A stretch of DNA of 64,000 nt from Rhodopseudomonas palustris (lineage in GTDB: Bacteria; Pseudomonadota; Alphaproteobacteria; Rhizobiales; Xanthobacteraceae). The position numbers were made by a program, and so were the translations under genes. The notes beneath the pieces are model-generated. The model ran no database searches. It was not told where the DNA came from and saw only the letters and a program-made list of their open reading frames with translations. Below are positions 1 through 8,433 of this stretch, piece after piece (position 1 is the first letter of the stretch; every line of letters starts with the position of its first letter). Where the stretch lies: NCBI RefSeq assembly GCF_034479375.1, contig NZ_CP140155.1, positions 3,510,501-3,574,500 on the forward strand. The letters run 5' to 3'.

Positions 1-1502
1 GGACGCGCGCCGTTGGCGTTGGTGGCGTTGAGGGCGCCTTCGACGCCGACCACCCATTTGCCGAACTGGTAGTCGTAGCCGATCTGGCCGCCGCCGATGG
101 CGCCGGCGAAGCGCGGATCGGTGGTGGTGCCGCCCGGCTGGAAGGTCCAGTCGGTCCGGCCGTTCAGCACGCCGAAGCTGCCGCCGATGAAGAAGCCGGT
201 CCAGTTATAGGCCGACCGGATCAGCACCGGAGCCTTCGCCGCCTTGGTGTAGAGCGGGGCCGCGACCACCGCCTCGGGGGCGAACTGATAGCGCACGCCG
301 CCGTTCAGGCTGTAGCCATCGATGTGATCGCCGGTGCGGTAGTCGGCACGGACGTAGCCGAGCAGCCCGGTGTTGACGATCTGGCCGGCGACGCCGAGGC
401 CGAACTGGCCGTAGGTGCCGAGGTTGGAACTGGAGATGTTGCCGGTCACCGACGGAATGCCGGTGACGGCCGAGGCCGCCGCGCCGTTGAACGACGAAGT
501 CACCGCACCCCTGAATTCATGATAGACGCTGGCGATCGCGAACGGCTGCCAGATCATGTTGCCGGAGGCGATGCTGGTGCCGCCGCGCAGGCTGAAGCGA
601 CCGAGCGTGCTGTTGATGTCGTCGACCTGCAACTGGCCCGGGAAGGTCACGCCCGGCGTGAAGTTCGCCGGCAGCACCAGCGAGCCGGTGACGTTGAGCG
701 GATCGACCTTGACCTTCGAAACCACGACGCCGGCCGAAGGCTCGATGAACCAGTTGTTCGGCAGCGCGTGATTGTAGCCGACATTGCCGGTGAAGGAGAG
801 ACCGCGGGCATCCAGCTTCTGGCCGAAGATGCCGCCGACGATCGGGTCGCTCACCGAGTTCTGGTAGTAGTCGAGCCGGACCTGGCCGTCGGCGAAGAAG
901 CCGCCCTTGGTCATCGCCACATAGACGCCCGCGAATGGAACCTGCAACGTGTCCTCGAAAGTGCCGCCGAGCGGATTGAGCACGCCGGCCGACGATTTGT
1001 CGCGCGACTTGGCGCCGAGATAGCCCACCGTTGAGCCGAGATGCAGGTTCCAGCCGTTGTAGTTCAGGATCGAGGTATCGGCCCCGACCTGGACGCCTGC
1101 GAAGCTGAGCTTGTTCTCATTGTCGCAGGTCACCGTGCCGGGCAGGCCGGCGCCGCCGACCGCGACGTTGGTGGTGGTGCTGGTCGATTTGGTGGTGACT
1201 TCACCGCCGATCGCGCGGGTCCAGACGCCGCCGCCTTCCTGATTGGGCCCCGGATTGCCCGGCGCGCTGACGAAGGCGGTCGACTGGGTGAGAAACGCGG
1301 TGTTGGCGGTATTGATCGCCGACACCAGCGAATTCACGGCGCCGCCGGCGGCGAACGGGAGAACCGATGACGGGTTGAAGCCGGGTACCAGACCCGGGAC
1401 GAAGCTGCCGGTGCCGGTACACGCCGCAACGGCGCCGGTGGAAACCGAAGCGGCCATTGCGAAAGCGAAGCCTGCCAGAATTCGTGTCCGAGCGTTCCGC
1501 AT
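1..1502 (-). CDS. Outer-membrane protein: autotransporter-like barrel joined to an Omp25-like barrel (3' end cut by window)
   Basis: The frame reads from an ATG at 1502 down to base 1 without a stop, so about 500 residues are visible and the C-terminus lies outside. Residues 1-27 form a signal peptide (MRNARTRILAGFAFAMAASV then a small-residue cleavage region). Residues about 80-420 alternate short polar turns with amphipathic strands and contain stretches such as GFFADGQVRLDYY and NWFIEPSAGVVVSKV, typical of autotransporter-type barrels. From about residue 432 a second module begins with YNWTGFFIGGSFGVLNGRTD, the usual start of Omp25/RopB-type 8-stranded barrels in Rhizobiales. It should be in the outer membrane; the substrate or partner is unknown. 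No passenger domain is evident. Two barrel-like modules in one chain is uncommon (see findings). Confidence 0.8.
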   Translation of the reverse strand, partial: MRNARTRILAGFAFAMAASVSTGAVAACTGTGSFVPGLVPGFNPSSVLPFAAGGAVNSLVSAINTANTAFLTQSTAFVSAPGNPGPNQEGGGVWTRAIGGEVTTKSTSTTTNVAVGGAGLPGTVTCDNENKLSFAGVQVGADTSILNYNGWNLHLGSTVGYLGAKSRDKSSAGVLNPLGGTFEDTLQVPFAGVYVAMTKGGFFADGQVRLDYYQNSVSDPIVGGIFGQKLDARGLSFTGNVGYNHALPNNWFIEPSAGVVVSKVKVDPLNVTGSLVLPANFTPGVTFPGQLQVDDINSTLGRFSLRGGTSIASGNMIWQPFAIASVYHEFRGAVTSSFNGAAASAVTGIPSVTGNISSSNLGTYGQFGLGVAGQIVNTGLLGYVRADYRTGDHIDGYSLNGGVRYQFAPEAVVAAPLYTKAAKAPVLIRSAYNWTGFFIGGSFGVLNGRTDWTFQPGGTTTDPRFAGAIGGGQIGYDYQFGKWVVGVEGALNATNANGAR

Positions 1503-2003
1503 ACCTATCGACCCCCATCGATAATCTGAAATCTCGTCGTCATCCGCGCCGCCGAGGCTGACGGGATGTTTCGTAGTATTTCTAAGTCACGGGAATCGAC
1601 ACGGGCAAGGACGAGGTTGGCGGGAGGGGTGCAGAACCCGATAATTCAAGTTCATGTGCTATTGCAGCAACATCTGTGACGCCGATTACTATTCACACAG
1701 GTAGCACCGTCCGAGCGGACGGATCAGCCGAGTACATACTCGCTAACAGCTACCTCCGCGGCTCGATTCAAGTGATTCGTTTGCCGACTAAATTCGCGAA
1801 CCGCTTGAACAATTAGCGTTCGTCCGGCGTCCAAAGCCAGAGGGGAGGCGCGCCTGCCCTGCTCACTGCCGCCGTTACCGGCCGCGCCTCCAACCTTCAC
1901 CCTGAGTGACTTACGTCACAGCGATACGCAGCACTCAGGGAGCATAGTGATCACCATGAGGACCGGCCCATCGCAGAGCGATCCCGGCCAGATGGAGCGA
2001 ACC
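1503..2003. other. Intergenic region, divergent promoters expected
   Basis: About 500 bp between the divergent outer-membrane gene and the OmpA gene. No credible coding sequence is seen. It is more AT-rich than its surroundings around 1620-1830, as expected for promoters. A dyad TGAC-N4-GTCA lies at 1907-1918, about 90 bp before the OmpA start; a regulatory role is speculative. Confidence 0.5.
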
Positions 2004-2630
2004 ATGATGATTCGGCAGATCAATATCAGCCTGGCGCTGGCCGCCGCCGTTCTGGCCGGCAGCCTTGGTATCAGCACGGCGGCGACGGAGGCCGGCGAGG
2101 TCTCCTCGCAGCAGATCCGCGATCAGCTCAAGGCCTCGAAGACCCGCAGCCTGAGCGGAACCCGCGCGGCGATGAGTCCGGAAGATCTCGCCACGATCAA
2201 GCGGGTCAGCCGGACCCGCTCGCTGTCGGCCGGCGACCGCGACCAGATCGCGGCGATCGCCGCCAAGCGGCCGACGATCGATCTCGAGATCAACTTCGAC
2301 TACAATTCCGCGACCCTGTCGCCGCGGGCGGAACCGCAGCTCAAGAGCCTCGGCGACGCCCTGACCAGCAGCGACCTGAAGAATTCGATCGTGATGCTGG
2401 CCGGCCATACCGACGCCAAGGGCGGCGACGATTACAATCAGAGCCTGTCGGAGCGGCGGGCCGAAGCCGTCAAGAGCTACCTGATCGAGCGCTACCGGAT
2501 CCAGCCCGACAATCTGGTCGCGGTCGGCTATGGCGAGAAGCAGCTCAAGACCTCCGCCGATCCGCTCGCGGCGGAGAACCGCCGCGTCCAGATCGTCAAC
2601 ATGGCCGAGCACGACGAAGCGGCGAAGTAA
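2004..2630 (+). CDS. OmpA-family protein, first of two siblings
   Basis: 208 residues. The start at 2004 is chosen because GGAG at 1994-1997 sits 6 bases ahead of it and it begins directly with the signal peptide (MMIRQINISLALAAAVLAG); an upstream in-frame ATG at 1947 lacks a comparable site. The mature protein has a short N-terminal region with two copies of the pentapeptide TRSLS, then an OmpA C-terminal peptidoglycan-binding domain from about residue 90 to the end (IDLEINFDYNSATL, AGHTDAKGGDDYNQSLSERR, VGYGEKQL, NRRVQIV). There is no N-terminal barrel, so it is probably periplasmic and attached to peptidoglycan rather than a porin. It is closely similar to the gene at 7585-8223 on the far side of the caspase cluster. 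Confidence 0.9.
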   Translation: MMIRQINISLALAAAVLAGSLGISTAATEAGEVSSQQIRDQLKASKTRSLSGTRAAMSPEDLATIKRVSRTRSLSAGDRDQIAAIAAKRPTIDLEINFDYNSATLSPRAEPQLKSLGDALTSSDLKNSIVMLAGHTDAKGGDDYNQSLSERRAEAVKSYLIERYRIQPDNLVAVGYGEKQLKTSADPLAAENRRVQIVNMAEHDEAAK

Positions 2631-2652
2631 GTGCGACGCGCCGCCGATCGCC

Positions 2653-2685
2653 CCCGGCGCCGGTCATGATTGATCGGGCGCCGGG
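2653..2685 (+). terminator. Stem-loop after the first OmpA gene
   Basis: Perfect 9-bp inverted repeat CCCGGCGCC (2653-2661) and GGCGCCGGG (2677-2685) with a 15-nt loop, 23 bp after the OmpA stop. There is no T-run, so it could be an attenuator or mRNA-stabilising hairpin rather than a full terminator. Confidence 0.5.
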
Positions 2686-2738
2686 TTGCGGATAGGATGA
2701 TAGTGGGATTTGATCTCTCTACGAGCGACCGGAACTCG

Positions 2739-2789
2739 CGTCACGCTGCGTTGCGTCACGTTATTTGCATCAGGCTCGCGCTCGTCACG
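2739..2789 (+). promoter_or_regulatory. Three direct CGTCACG repeats upstream of the caspase gene
   Basis: CGTCACG occurs at 2739-2745, 2754-2760 and 2783-2789, within 112 bp of the caspase start. Repeated heptamers in one promoter region suggest a regulator binding site, but the regulator is not identifiable and chance is possible at this GC content. Confidence 0.35.
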
Positions 2790-2850
2790 CATCGTTCCGT
2801 CTTGAATGAATGAGGATCTACCCGGCGGCGAGCCGCCCTCAGGAATCGAC

Positions 2851-4989
2851 ATGATCGAGCGTCTTGGTCCGATTGCAGCGACGATTGTCGCCGCCATCCT
2901 GGCGGTGGCGGTATCGTCCGGCGCTGCGCTGGCCGAAGCCAGGCGCGTCGCCATGGTGGTCGGCAATTCGCTGTATCAGAGCGTTCCGCAGCTCCCCAAT
3001 CCGTCGCGCGACGCCGACGCCGTGGCGCGGATGTTCAAGGATGCCGGCTTCGACGTCACCCGGGTGATCGACGCCGGCAACCTCGATTTCAAGCGCGCGA
3101 TCCGCAAGTTCGAGACCGATGCCGACCAGGCCGACGTCGCGGTGATCTACTACGCCGGCCACGGCATCGAGATCAGCGGAACCAACTACCTGATCCCGAC
3201 CGACGCACGGCTGGCCAGCGACCGCGACGCCGAGGACGAGGCAATTCCGCTCGAGCGCCTGGTGTCGTCCGCCGACGGCGCGCAGAAGCTGCGCGTGGTG
3301 ATCCTCGACGCCTGCCGTGACAACCCGTTCACGGTGCGGATGCGCCGCGAGCGCAAGGTCGCGAGCCGCAATGTCGTGTCCGGCCTCGGCAAGGTCGAAC
3401 CGACCAGCACCGATACGCTGATAGCCTATGCGGCGAAGGCCGGCTCCACCGCCGAGGACGGTTCCGGCGATCACAGCCCGTTCACGACCGCGATCCTGAA
3501 AAACCTCACGGTGCCCGGGCTCGATATCCGGCTGGCGTTCGGCCGGGTGCGCGACGAGGTGATGAAGGTCACCGGCAACAAGCAGGAGCCGTTCGTGTAC
3601 GGCTCGCTCGGCGGCGGCAACGTGTCGCTGGTGCCGGCGCCGGCCGTGGCAAAGGAGGCGACGGCGAGCGACGTCAAGGCCGACTACGATCTGGTCGCCA
3701 AGATCGGCTCGCGCCGCGCCTGGGAGGTGTTCCTCGCCACCTACCAGACCGGCTTCTACGCCGATCTGGCCCGCGCCCAGATCGCCAGCCTGACGGACCA
3801 GGTCCCGAGCAGCGAACCCCCGTCGGCGGCAGGTCGGATCAAGACCGCGGCGGTCGATCCCGACACGGTGGCGCCGGGGCGCGAAGTCAATTCCCGGGAA
3901 GCGCTGGATTGGGATCGCGTCAAGGACAGCAGCGACATCGCGGCGCTGCAGAAATTCATCAAGCGCTATCCGGATTCGCCGCTTTCGATCACGGCCCAGA
4001 GCCGCCTCGAACTGCTGCAGCAGATCGCCAGCGAGCGGCAGGAGCGCGCCCGCGCCGAGCGCGAGGCGGCCGCCCGCGCCGCCGAACTGGCGAAGCTCCA
4101 GGCCGCGCAGAAGAAGGCCGAGGAGGCCGCCACGCGCAAGCGCGAGCAGGAAGAACGCCGCGCCCAGAAGGCAGAGGCCGAAGCCAAAGCCAAGGCGGAG
4201 GAAGCCGAGCGCAGGGCGGCCGAAGCGAAACGCAAGGCGGACGAAGCCGAACGCCAGAAGTCCGCGCAGGAGGCCGCGGCGTTGCGCGCCGAGAGCGAAA
4301 AGCGGGCCAAACAGGCCGAGGACGAGCGGCGCAAGGCCGCGGAGGCTGCCATTCAGGAAACGGTCTGCAAGGATCAGCAGGCCAAGTTCGACGACCTCAA
4401 CGGCAAGAGCGACACGCCCTCGGCGCTGGACGACATGACGGCCTTCGCCAAGTCGATTACCTGCGGCCGGCTGCAGCCAATGGTCGCCATGGCGATCGAC
4501 CGGTTGAAGCTCGAAGCCGAAAAACGCGCCGCCGCGATGCCGAACTCGCCGCAACTGGTTGGCTCGGCCCAGACCGAACTGGCGCGGATCGGCTGCCTCG
4601 GCGCCAAGCCCGACGGCGTGCTCGGCGACCAGACCAGGACGGCGCTCGGGCGCTATCTGAGTATCAAGGGTCAGCCTTCGAGCGACATCAGCGTCACCGA
4701 GGCGCTGGTGTCCGACCTCGGCAAACAATCCGGCCGGGTGTGCCCGCTGGAGTGCAAGGCGGGCGAGGTCGCCAAGGAGAATAGCTGCGTCGCGAGCAAG
4801 ACGCTCGACGAGCCGAAGGCGGCGACAGGCCGCCAGCGCGACGACGACGATCGCGGGGCGCGACGCAAGCCGGCCCGCCGCGAGGCGAAGCAGGAGCGCC
4901 GGCAGCAGCGGCCCGAACCGCGCGTCCGCCAGCAGGCCACCTCGCGGCCGAGCGGCGGCGCCGCGGCGATGATCGGCGTCGGCTTCTGA
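2851..4989 (+). CDS. Secreted caspase-like (C14) peptidase with coiled coil and peptidoglycan-binding-like domain
   Basis: 712 residues from ATG 2851, which has AGGA 6 bases upstream and begins with the signal peptide (to about residue 29, ending ...SGAALAEA). Residues 31-270 are a caspase/metacaspase fold: VAMVVGNSLY strand, catalytic His104 in YYAGHG and Cys155 in ILDACRDNP, both present. Residues about 270-395 include a bacterial-caspase tail, then about 395-515 form a long Ala/Glu/Lys/Arg coiled coil of TolA type. Residues about 570-640 resemble a peptidoglycan-binding repeat (ELARIGCLGAKPDGVLGDQT), followed by a Cys-containing segment and a basic tail ending AAAMIGVGF. Expected location is the periplasm, possibly cell-wall bound. 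Substrate is unknown; bacterial caspase-like proteins usually cut after basic residues (family knowledge). It sits in an OmpA/caspase cluster. Confidence 0.88.
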   Translation: MIERLGPIAATIVAAILAVAVSSGAALAEARRVAMVVGNSLYQSVPQLPNPSRDADAVARMFKDAGFDVTRVIDAGNLDFKRAIRKFETDADQADVAVIYYAGHGIEISGTNYLIPTDARLASDRDAEDEAIPLERLVSSADGAQKLRVVILDACRDNPFTVRMRRERKVASRNVVSGLGKVEPTSTDTLIAYAAKAGSTAEDGSGDHSPFTTAILKNLTVPGLDIRLAFGRVRDEVMKVTGNKQEPFVYGSLGGGNVSLVPAPAVAKEATASDVKADYDLVAKIGSRRAWEVFLATYQTGFYADLARAQIASLTDQVPSSEPPSAAGRIKTAAVDPDTVAPGREVNSREALDWDRVKDSSDIAALQKFIKRYPDSPLSITAQSRLELLQQIASERQERARAEREAAARAAELAKLQAAQKKAEEAATRKREQEERRAQKAEAEAKAKAEEAERRAAEAKRKADEAERQKSAQEAAALRAESEKRAKQAEDERRKAAEAAIQETVCKDQQAKFDDLNGKSDTPSALDDMTAFAKSITCGRLQPMVAMAIDRLKLEAEKRAAAMPNSPQLVGSAQTELARIGCLGAKPDGVLGDQTRTALGRYLSIKGQPSSDISVTEALVSDLGKQSGRVCPLECKAGEVAKENSCVASKTLDEPKAATGRQRDDDDRGARRKPARREAKQERRQQRPEPRVRQQATSRPSGGAAAMIGVGF

Positions 4990-5078
4990 GCCGCCCGACC
5001 TACTGATCGATCCGGCTTTCGCGCCGGCGATGGAACGAGACCGGCGCTCGACGCCGGCAATCAGCGAAGAGGTGATCG

Positions 5079-5507
5079 ATGCTCGACTATCCACGCCTGA
5101 CGCGACGCGCGATCGCCGCGGCCGGGTTCGCCGCGACCGCCGCCGTGCTGCAGGTCTCCGCCACCGAGGGTGCGGTCGCCAGTAACCAGGCCATCACGAC
5201 GCCGGTGAAGCTCGGCGTCCTCGAACAGGGCGTCGCCACATCCGAAACCGAAGCGGCGGCCGCCGATCGCGGCGCTGCGACGGGCATTGCGTCATCAGTC
5301 TCCACGGCGCCGGCCGCAACGCCGATCCAGGCGGCTGGGACAGCATCGGCCTCCGGCGCGATGGCGAAAGCACCGGCCCCGGCGGCGAAGCGCATGCGCG
5401 GCGCGACGGCCCCGCGATCCTTGCGCCGTCCCGAAGCCGGCGAAGCGCCGGGCGGAGCATCGTGGCAGCGGCGTCACTTCGTGCTGATGCTGGGCATCGG
5501 CTATTGA
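5079..5507 (+). CDS. Small secreted Ala-rich protein of unknown function
   Basis: 142 residues. GAGG lies 6 bases before the ATG. Residues 1-35 look like a long signal peptide with a Tat-like twin arginine (PRLTRRAIAAAGFAAT), though the rest of the Tat consensus is weak. The mature part is low-complexity Ala/Thr/Pro with a basic patch (KRMRGATAPRSLRRP) and no recognisable domain. The C-terminus ends FVLMLGIGY, closely matching the MIGVGF end of the preceding caspase protein. It lies between the active and inactive caspase genes on the same strand, so a role as partner or substrate is possible but unproven. Basic residues in the middle would be candidate caspase cleavage sites. Confidence 0.6.
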   Translation: MLDYPRLTRRAIAAAGFAATAAVLQVSATEGAVASNQAITTPVKLGVLEQGVATSETEAAAADRGAATGIASSVSTAPAATPIQAAGTASASGAMAKAPAPAAKRMRGATAPRSLRRPEAGEAPGGASWQRRHFVLMLGIGY

Positions 5508-5845
5508 CGCCTGCAGCGTCGCGCCAGCGCCGTTTCCGGAACGGCACGTCGCCCGCGCGCACGATCCATCACATGCGCGATCCATCACATGGATGTCTTC
5601 TACCAACAGTCTCGCCAACGGACGTCCTTCGGCCTGTGGCGCGACCGCCGGAAAGATGCCGTCGTACCAGGCCCAGCGTGACGGCGCGACGACACCACCT
5701 GAACTCACCACGCCGCCGAAAGCCGACGCCGCGGCTGATTGACAGTGGCGACCGGCACGGTTTGATACTATGAAGACCATTGATTGAAGTCAGGTCGCCG
5801 TCCGGCTCCGCCTGGATCGGCGCCCCATCTCAGGACCGGGGTTGA
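5508..5845. other. Intergenic gap inside the caspase cluster
   Basis: 338 bp with no convincing gene. It contains a near-perfect 16-bp tandem duplication at 5562-5591 (listed separately) and a more AT-rich stretch around 5755-5790 that may be the promoter for the next gene. Confidence 0.5.
5562..5591 (+). repeat. Tandem 16-bp duplication
   Basis: CGATCCATCACATG occurs at 5562-5575 and again at 5578-5591, a period of 16 bp. It is non-coding and of unknown function. Confidence 0.7.
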
Positions 5846-7456
5846 ATGAAGATCCGCATCGCGTTGCTCGTACTCCTCACCTTGCTGACGGCGCCGGCGA
5901 CCCGATCGGATGCCGCCGACGGCGGGCGCGTCGCGCTGGTGATCGGCAACGCCAAATATCCCGATTCCGACAAGCCGCTCAAACAGCCCGTCAACGATGC
6001 GCGCGATCTCGCCGACGAGTTGAAGCGCGACGGTTTCGACGTCGAGGTCGGCGAGAACCTGAGCGGCGATGCGATGCGGCGCGCCTTCGACCGGCTGTAT
6101 AATCGCGTCAAGCCCGGCTCGGTCGGGCTGGTGTTCTTCAGCGGGTTCGGCATCCAGTCCGGCCGGCAGAGCTACATGATCCCGATCGACGCCCAGATCT
6201 GGACCGAGCCGGACGTCCGCCGCGACGGCATCAGCCTCGAGACCGTGCTCGGCGAACTCAACAGCCGCGGCGCCTCGGTCAAGATCGCGCTGGTCGACGC
6301 GTCGCGCCGCAATCCGTTCGAACGCCGGTTCCGCAGCTTCTCGGCCGGCCTCGCGCCGATCATCGCGCCCGGCGGCTCGCTGGTGATGTACTCCGCCGCA
6401 CTGAGTTCGGTGGTCAGCGACAATGGCGGCGATCACAGCCTGTTCGTCAGCGAACTGCTCAAGGAAATCCGCGTCCCGGGGCTGAGCGCCGAGGAAGCGC
6501 TCAACCGCACCCGCGTCGGCGTCACACGAGCGTCGCGCAGCGAACAGGTGCCGTGGATCTCGTCGTCGCTGGCGGAGGATTTTTCGTTCGTGCCCGCCGC
6601 GGCGACCGCGGCGAACGACAGCGCGCCGAAGAGCAGCCCGATCGTCGCTCGCACCCCGCCGGAGACGCCGGTCGAGACCAAGCCGACGCCGCCGGTCGCC
6701 GCAACGCCGGATCCCAAGCCTGCTGCGCCTGAAAAATCCGCCGCGCCCGCTGCGCCCGCCACGCCTGCTGCACCCGCCAACAATGTGCCCGCGAAGCCGG
6801 TCGAACTCGCCAAGCAGATCGAGCTTCCGAAGCCGATCGACGTGCCGAAGGAGCTGCCCAAGGAGCTGTCGAAAGAACTCGCGAAGGACTCCGCAACCGT
6901 CAAGGCCGACCCGGCCGGCGATCCGAAGCAGGACGACGACAAGGTCAAGCTGGCGCTGCGCGACGACCCGACGGTGCAGAGCCTGAGCAGCCGGATCGAG
7001 GAAAATCCTTCGGACGCCAATGCGCTCTACCGGCGCGGCCAGGTCTATGCCAGCAAGGGCGCCTACTGGTCGGCGATCAAGGATTTCGACGACGCGATCC
7101 GGCTCAACCCGCGCGACGTCGAGGCCTACAACAACCGTTGCTGGGTGCGCACCATCGTCAACGACCTGACCGCGGCGCTGAAAGACTGCAACGAAGCGCT
7201 GCGGCTGCGCCCGAATTTCGTCGACGCGCTGGACAGCCGCGGCCTGCTCAACCTCAAGAACGGTCAGAACAAGAACGCGATCGCCGATTTCGACGCCGCG
7301 CTGAAGATCAATCCGCGGCTGACATCGTCGCTGTATGGGCGCGGCCTCGCCCGGCAGCGCGCCGGTATGAAATCCGAAGGCGAGATCGACATCACCACCG
7401 CCAAGGGGATGGACCCGAACATCGTGAAGGAGTTCGACAACTACGGGGTGCGCTGA
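5846..7456 (+). CDS. Secreted caspase-like TPR protein with both catalytic residues replaced (pseudocaspase)
   Basis: 536 residues from ATG 5846. Signal peptide residues 1-24 (MKIRIALLVLLTLLTAPATR...). Residues 27-250 are a caspase-like fold aligned easily to the upstream gene: VALVIGNAKY, DARDLADELKRDGFDV, SYMIPIDA. The catalytic His is replaced by Phe101 (FFSGFG against YYAGHG) and the catalytic Cys by Ser153 (LVDASRRNP against ILDACRDNP). It is therefore probably not a cysteine peptidase. Residues about 255-350 are a Pro/Ala/Lys linker, and about 380-520 form at least three TPR repeats (ANALYRRGQVYASKGAYWSA, AYNNRCWVRTIVNDLTAALK). Likely a periplasmic scaffold or regulator, perhaps of the active caspase next door; this is inference from pairing and domain loss. 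Confidence 0.87.
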   Translation: MKIRIALLVLLTLLTAPATRSDAADGGRVALVIGNAKYPDSDKPLKQPVNDARDLADELKRDGFDVEVGENLSGDAMRRAFDRLYNRVKPGSVGLVFFSGFGIQSGRQSYMIPIDAQIWTEPDVRRDGISLETVLGELNSRGASVKIALVDASRRNPFERRFRSFSAGLAPIIAPGGSLVMYSAALSSVVSDNGGDHSLFVSELLKEIRVPGLSAEEALNRTRVGVTRASRSEQVPWISSSLAEDFSFVPAAATAANDSAPKSSPIVARTPPETPVETKPTPPVAATPDPKPAAPEKSAAPAAPATPAAPANNVPAKPVELAKQIELPKPIDVPKELPKELSKELAKDSATVKADPAGDPKQDDDKVKLALRDDPTVQSLSSRIEENPSDANALYRRGQVYASKGAYWSAIKDFDDAIRLNPRDVEAYNNRCWVRTIVNDLTAALKDCNEALRLRPNFVDALDSRGLLNLKNGQNKNAIADFDAALKINPRLTSSLYGRGLARQRAGMKSEGEIDITTAKGMDPNIVKEFDNYGVR

Positions 7457-7584
7457 CTGCGACGCACCGCCTCACCGCGGCATTGAACCTCCTTTGCCCC
7501 GGCAGCGACGATTGATCGAGCCGGATTTTGATGAACCTCACAACCTTGTTGCAGAGATCGCCTGAGGGCGGAGGGGGAAGCGCC

Positions 7585-8223
7585 ATGTCGAACACATCCA
7601 GTCTCGGGATTTTCCGCGCAGTTCTCGGTGTCGGCGCCGCATTGTCGTTCGGGGCCGGCGTAGCGTTCGCCGCCGACGACGTCACCGAAGACCAGATCCT
7701 GCGCGCGCTGGCGCCCAAGAAGCCGCTGACGCGCAGCCTGTCGGTATCGCGGCCGGCGGCCGACCCCGCCGAGCGGCAATTCGTCGATACGCTGCGCAAC
7801 CGCCCCACCCGTTCGCTGTCGTCGGGCGAGCGCGAGCAGATCGCCGCGATGGCGAAGGACAAGCCGAACATCGATCTTGAAATTACCTTCGAGTACAATT
7901 CGGCGGATATCAGCCGCAAGGCCGGGCCCGCGGTCGAAGCGCTCGGCAAGGCGCTGTCCAATGCCGATCTCAAGGGATCGACCTTCGTGGTCGCCGGCCA
8001 CACCGACAGCATCGGCAGCGAGCCGTATAATCAGGAGCTCTCCGAACGCCGGGCCGACACGATCAAGCGCGTCCTCGTCGAGAAATACGGCGTCGCCGGC
8101 GCCGATCTCGTGACTGTCGGCTACGGCGAGAGCAAGCCGAAGAACGCCGCCAATCCGACCGACCCGTCGAACCGGCGGGTGCAGGTAGTCAACATGACCA
8201 ATCAGACCACTGCCTCCAAGTGA
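7585..8223 (+). CDS. OmpA-family protein, second sibling
   Basis: 212 residues. ATG 7585 is preferred over the in-frame ATG at 7528 because a GGAGGGGG run lies 7 bases upstream and the signal peptide starts here (MSNTSSLGIFRAVLGVGAAL..., cleaved near AFAADD). As in the sibling at 2004, two TRSLS motifs precede the OmpA C-terminal domain (NIDLEITFEYNSADI, AGHTDSIGSEPYNQELSERR, VGYGESKPKN, NRRVQVVNM). It probably binds peptidoglycan in the periplasm. It ends the caspase cluster and is followed by a strong terminator. Confidence 0.9.
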   Translation: MSNTSSLGIFRAVLGVGAALSFGAGVAFAADDVTEDQILRALAPKKPLTRSLSVSRPAADPAERQFVDTLRNRPTRSLSSGEREQIAAMAKDKPNIDLEITFEYNSADISRKAGPAVEALGKALSNADLKGSTFVVAGHTDSIGSEPYNQELSERRADTIKRVLVEKYGVAGADLVTVGYGESKPKNAANPTDPSNRRVQVVNMTNQTTASK

Positions 8224-8262
8224 TACCGGACGCAAGGCATGTAATCGCGTCTCGGCAATTCG

Positions 8263-8289
8263 GCGCTCCGCTCCCGGCGGGGCGCTTTT
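8263..8289 (+). terminator. Rho-independent terminator closing the OmpA/caspase cluster
   Basis: Stem GCGCTCCGC (8263-8271) with GCGGGGCGC (8277-8285), 9 pairs including one G-T, 5-nt loop, followed directly by TTTT at 8286-8289. It lies 40 bp after the OmpA stop. Confidence 0.8.
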
Positions 8290-8433
8290 GCCCTTTGTCC
8301 CCTTCCTCGCGGTGTGTAGATTGCGGCTCACGGCAGCGCGGACGTTTGGTTTTCAGTGTTCTTCGATTCGAATCCGCTGAACGATCGAACTGATGAAGCG
8401 AAGATCCGAATCGAGACCTGATCGAGTGCGCTT

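Noticed and set aside
2839..5094. Long open frame antisense to the caspase gene
   Set aside because: A GC-skew shadow: Arg/Leu/Ala-rich low-complexity translation, no ribosome site, and the plus-strand protein has clear domains and signal peptide.
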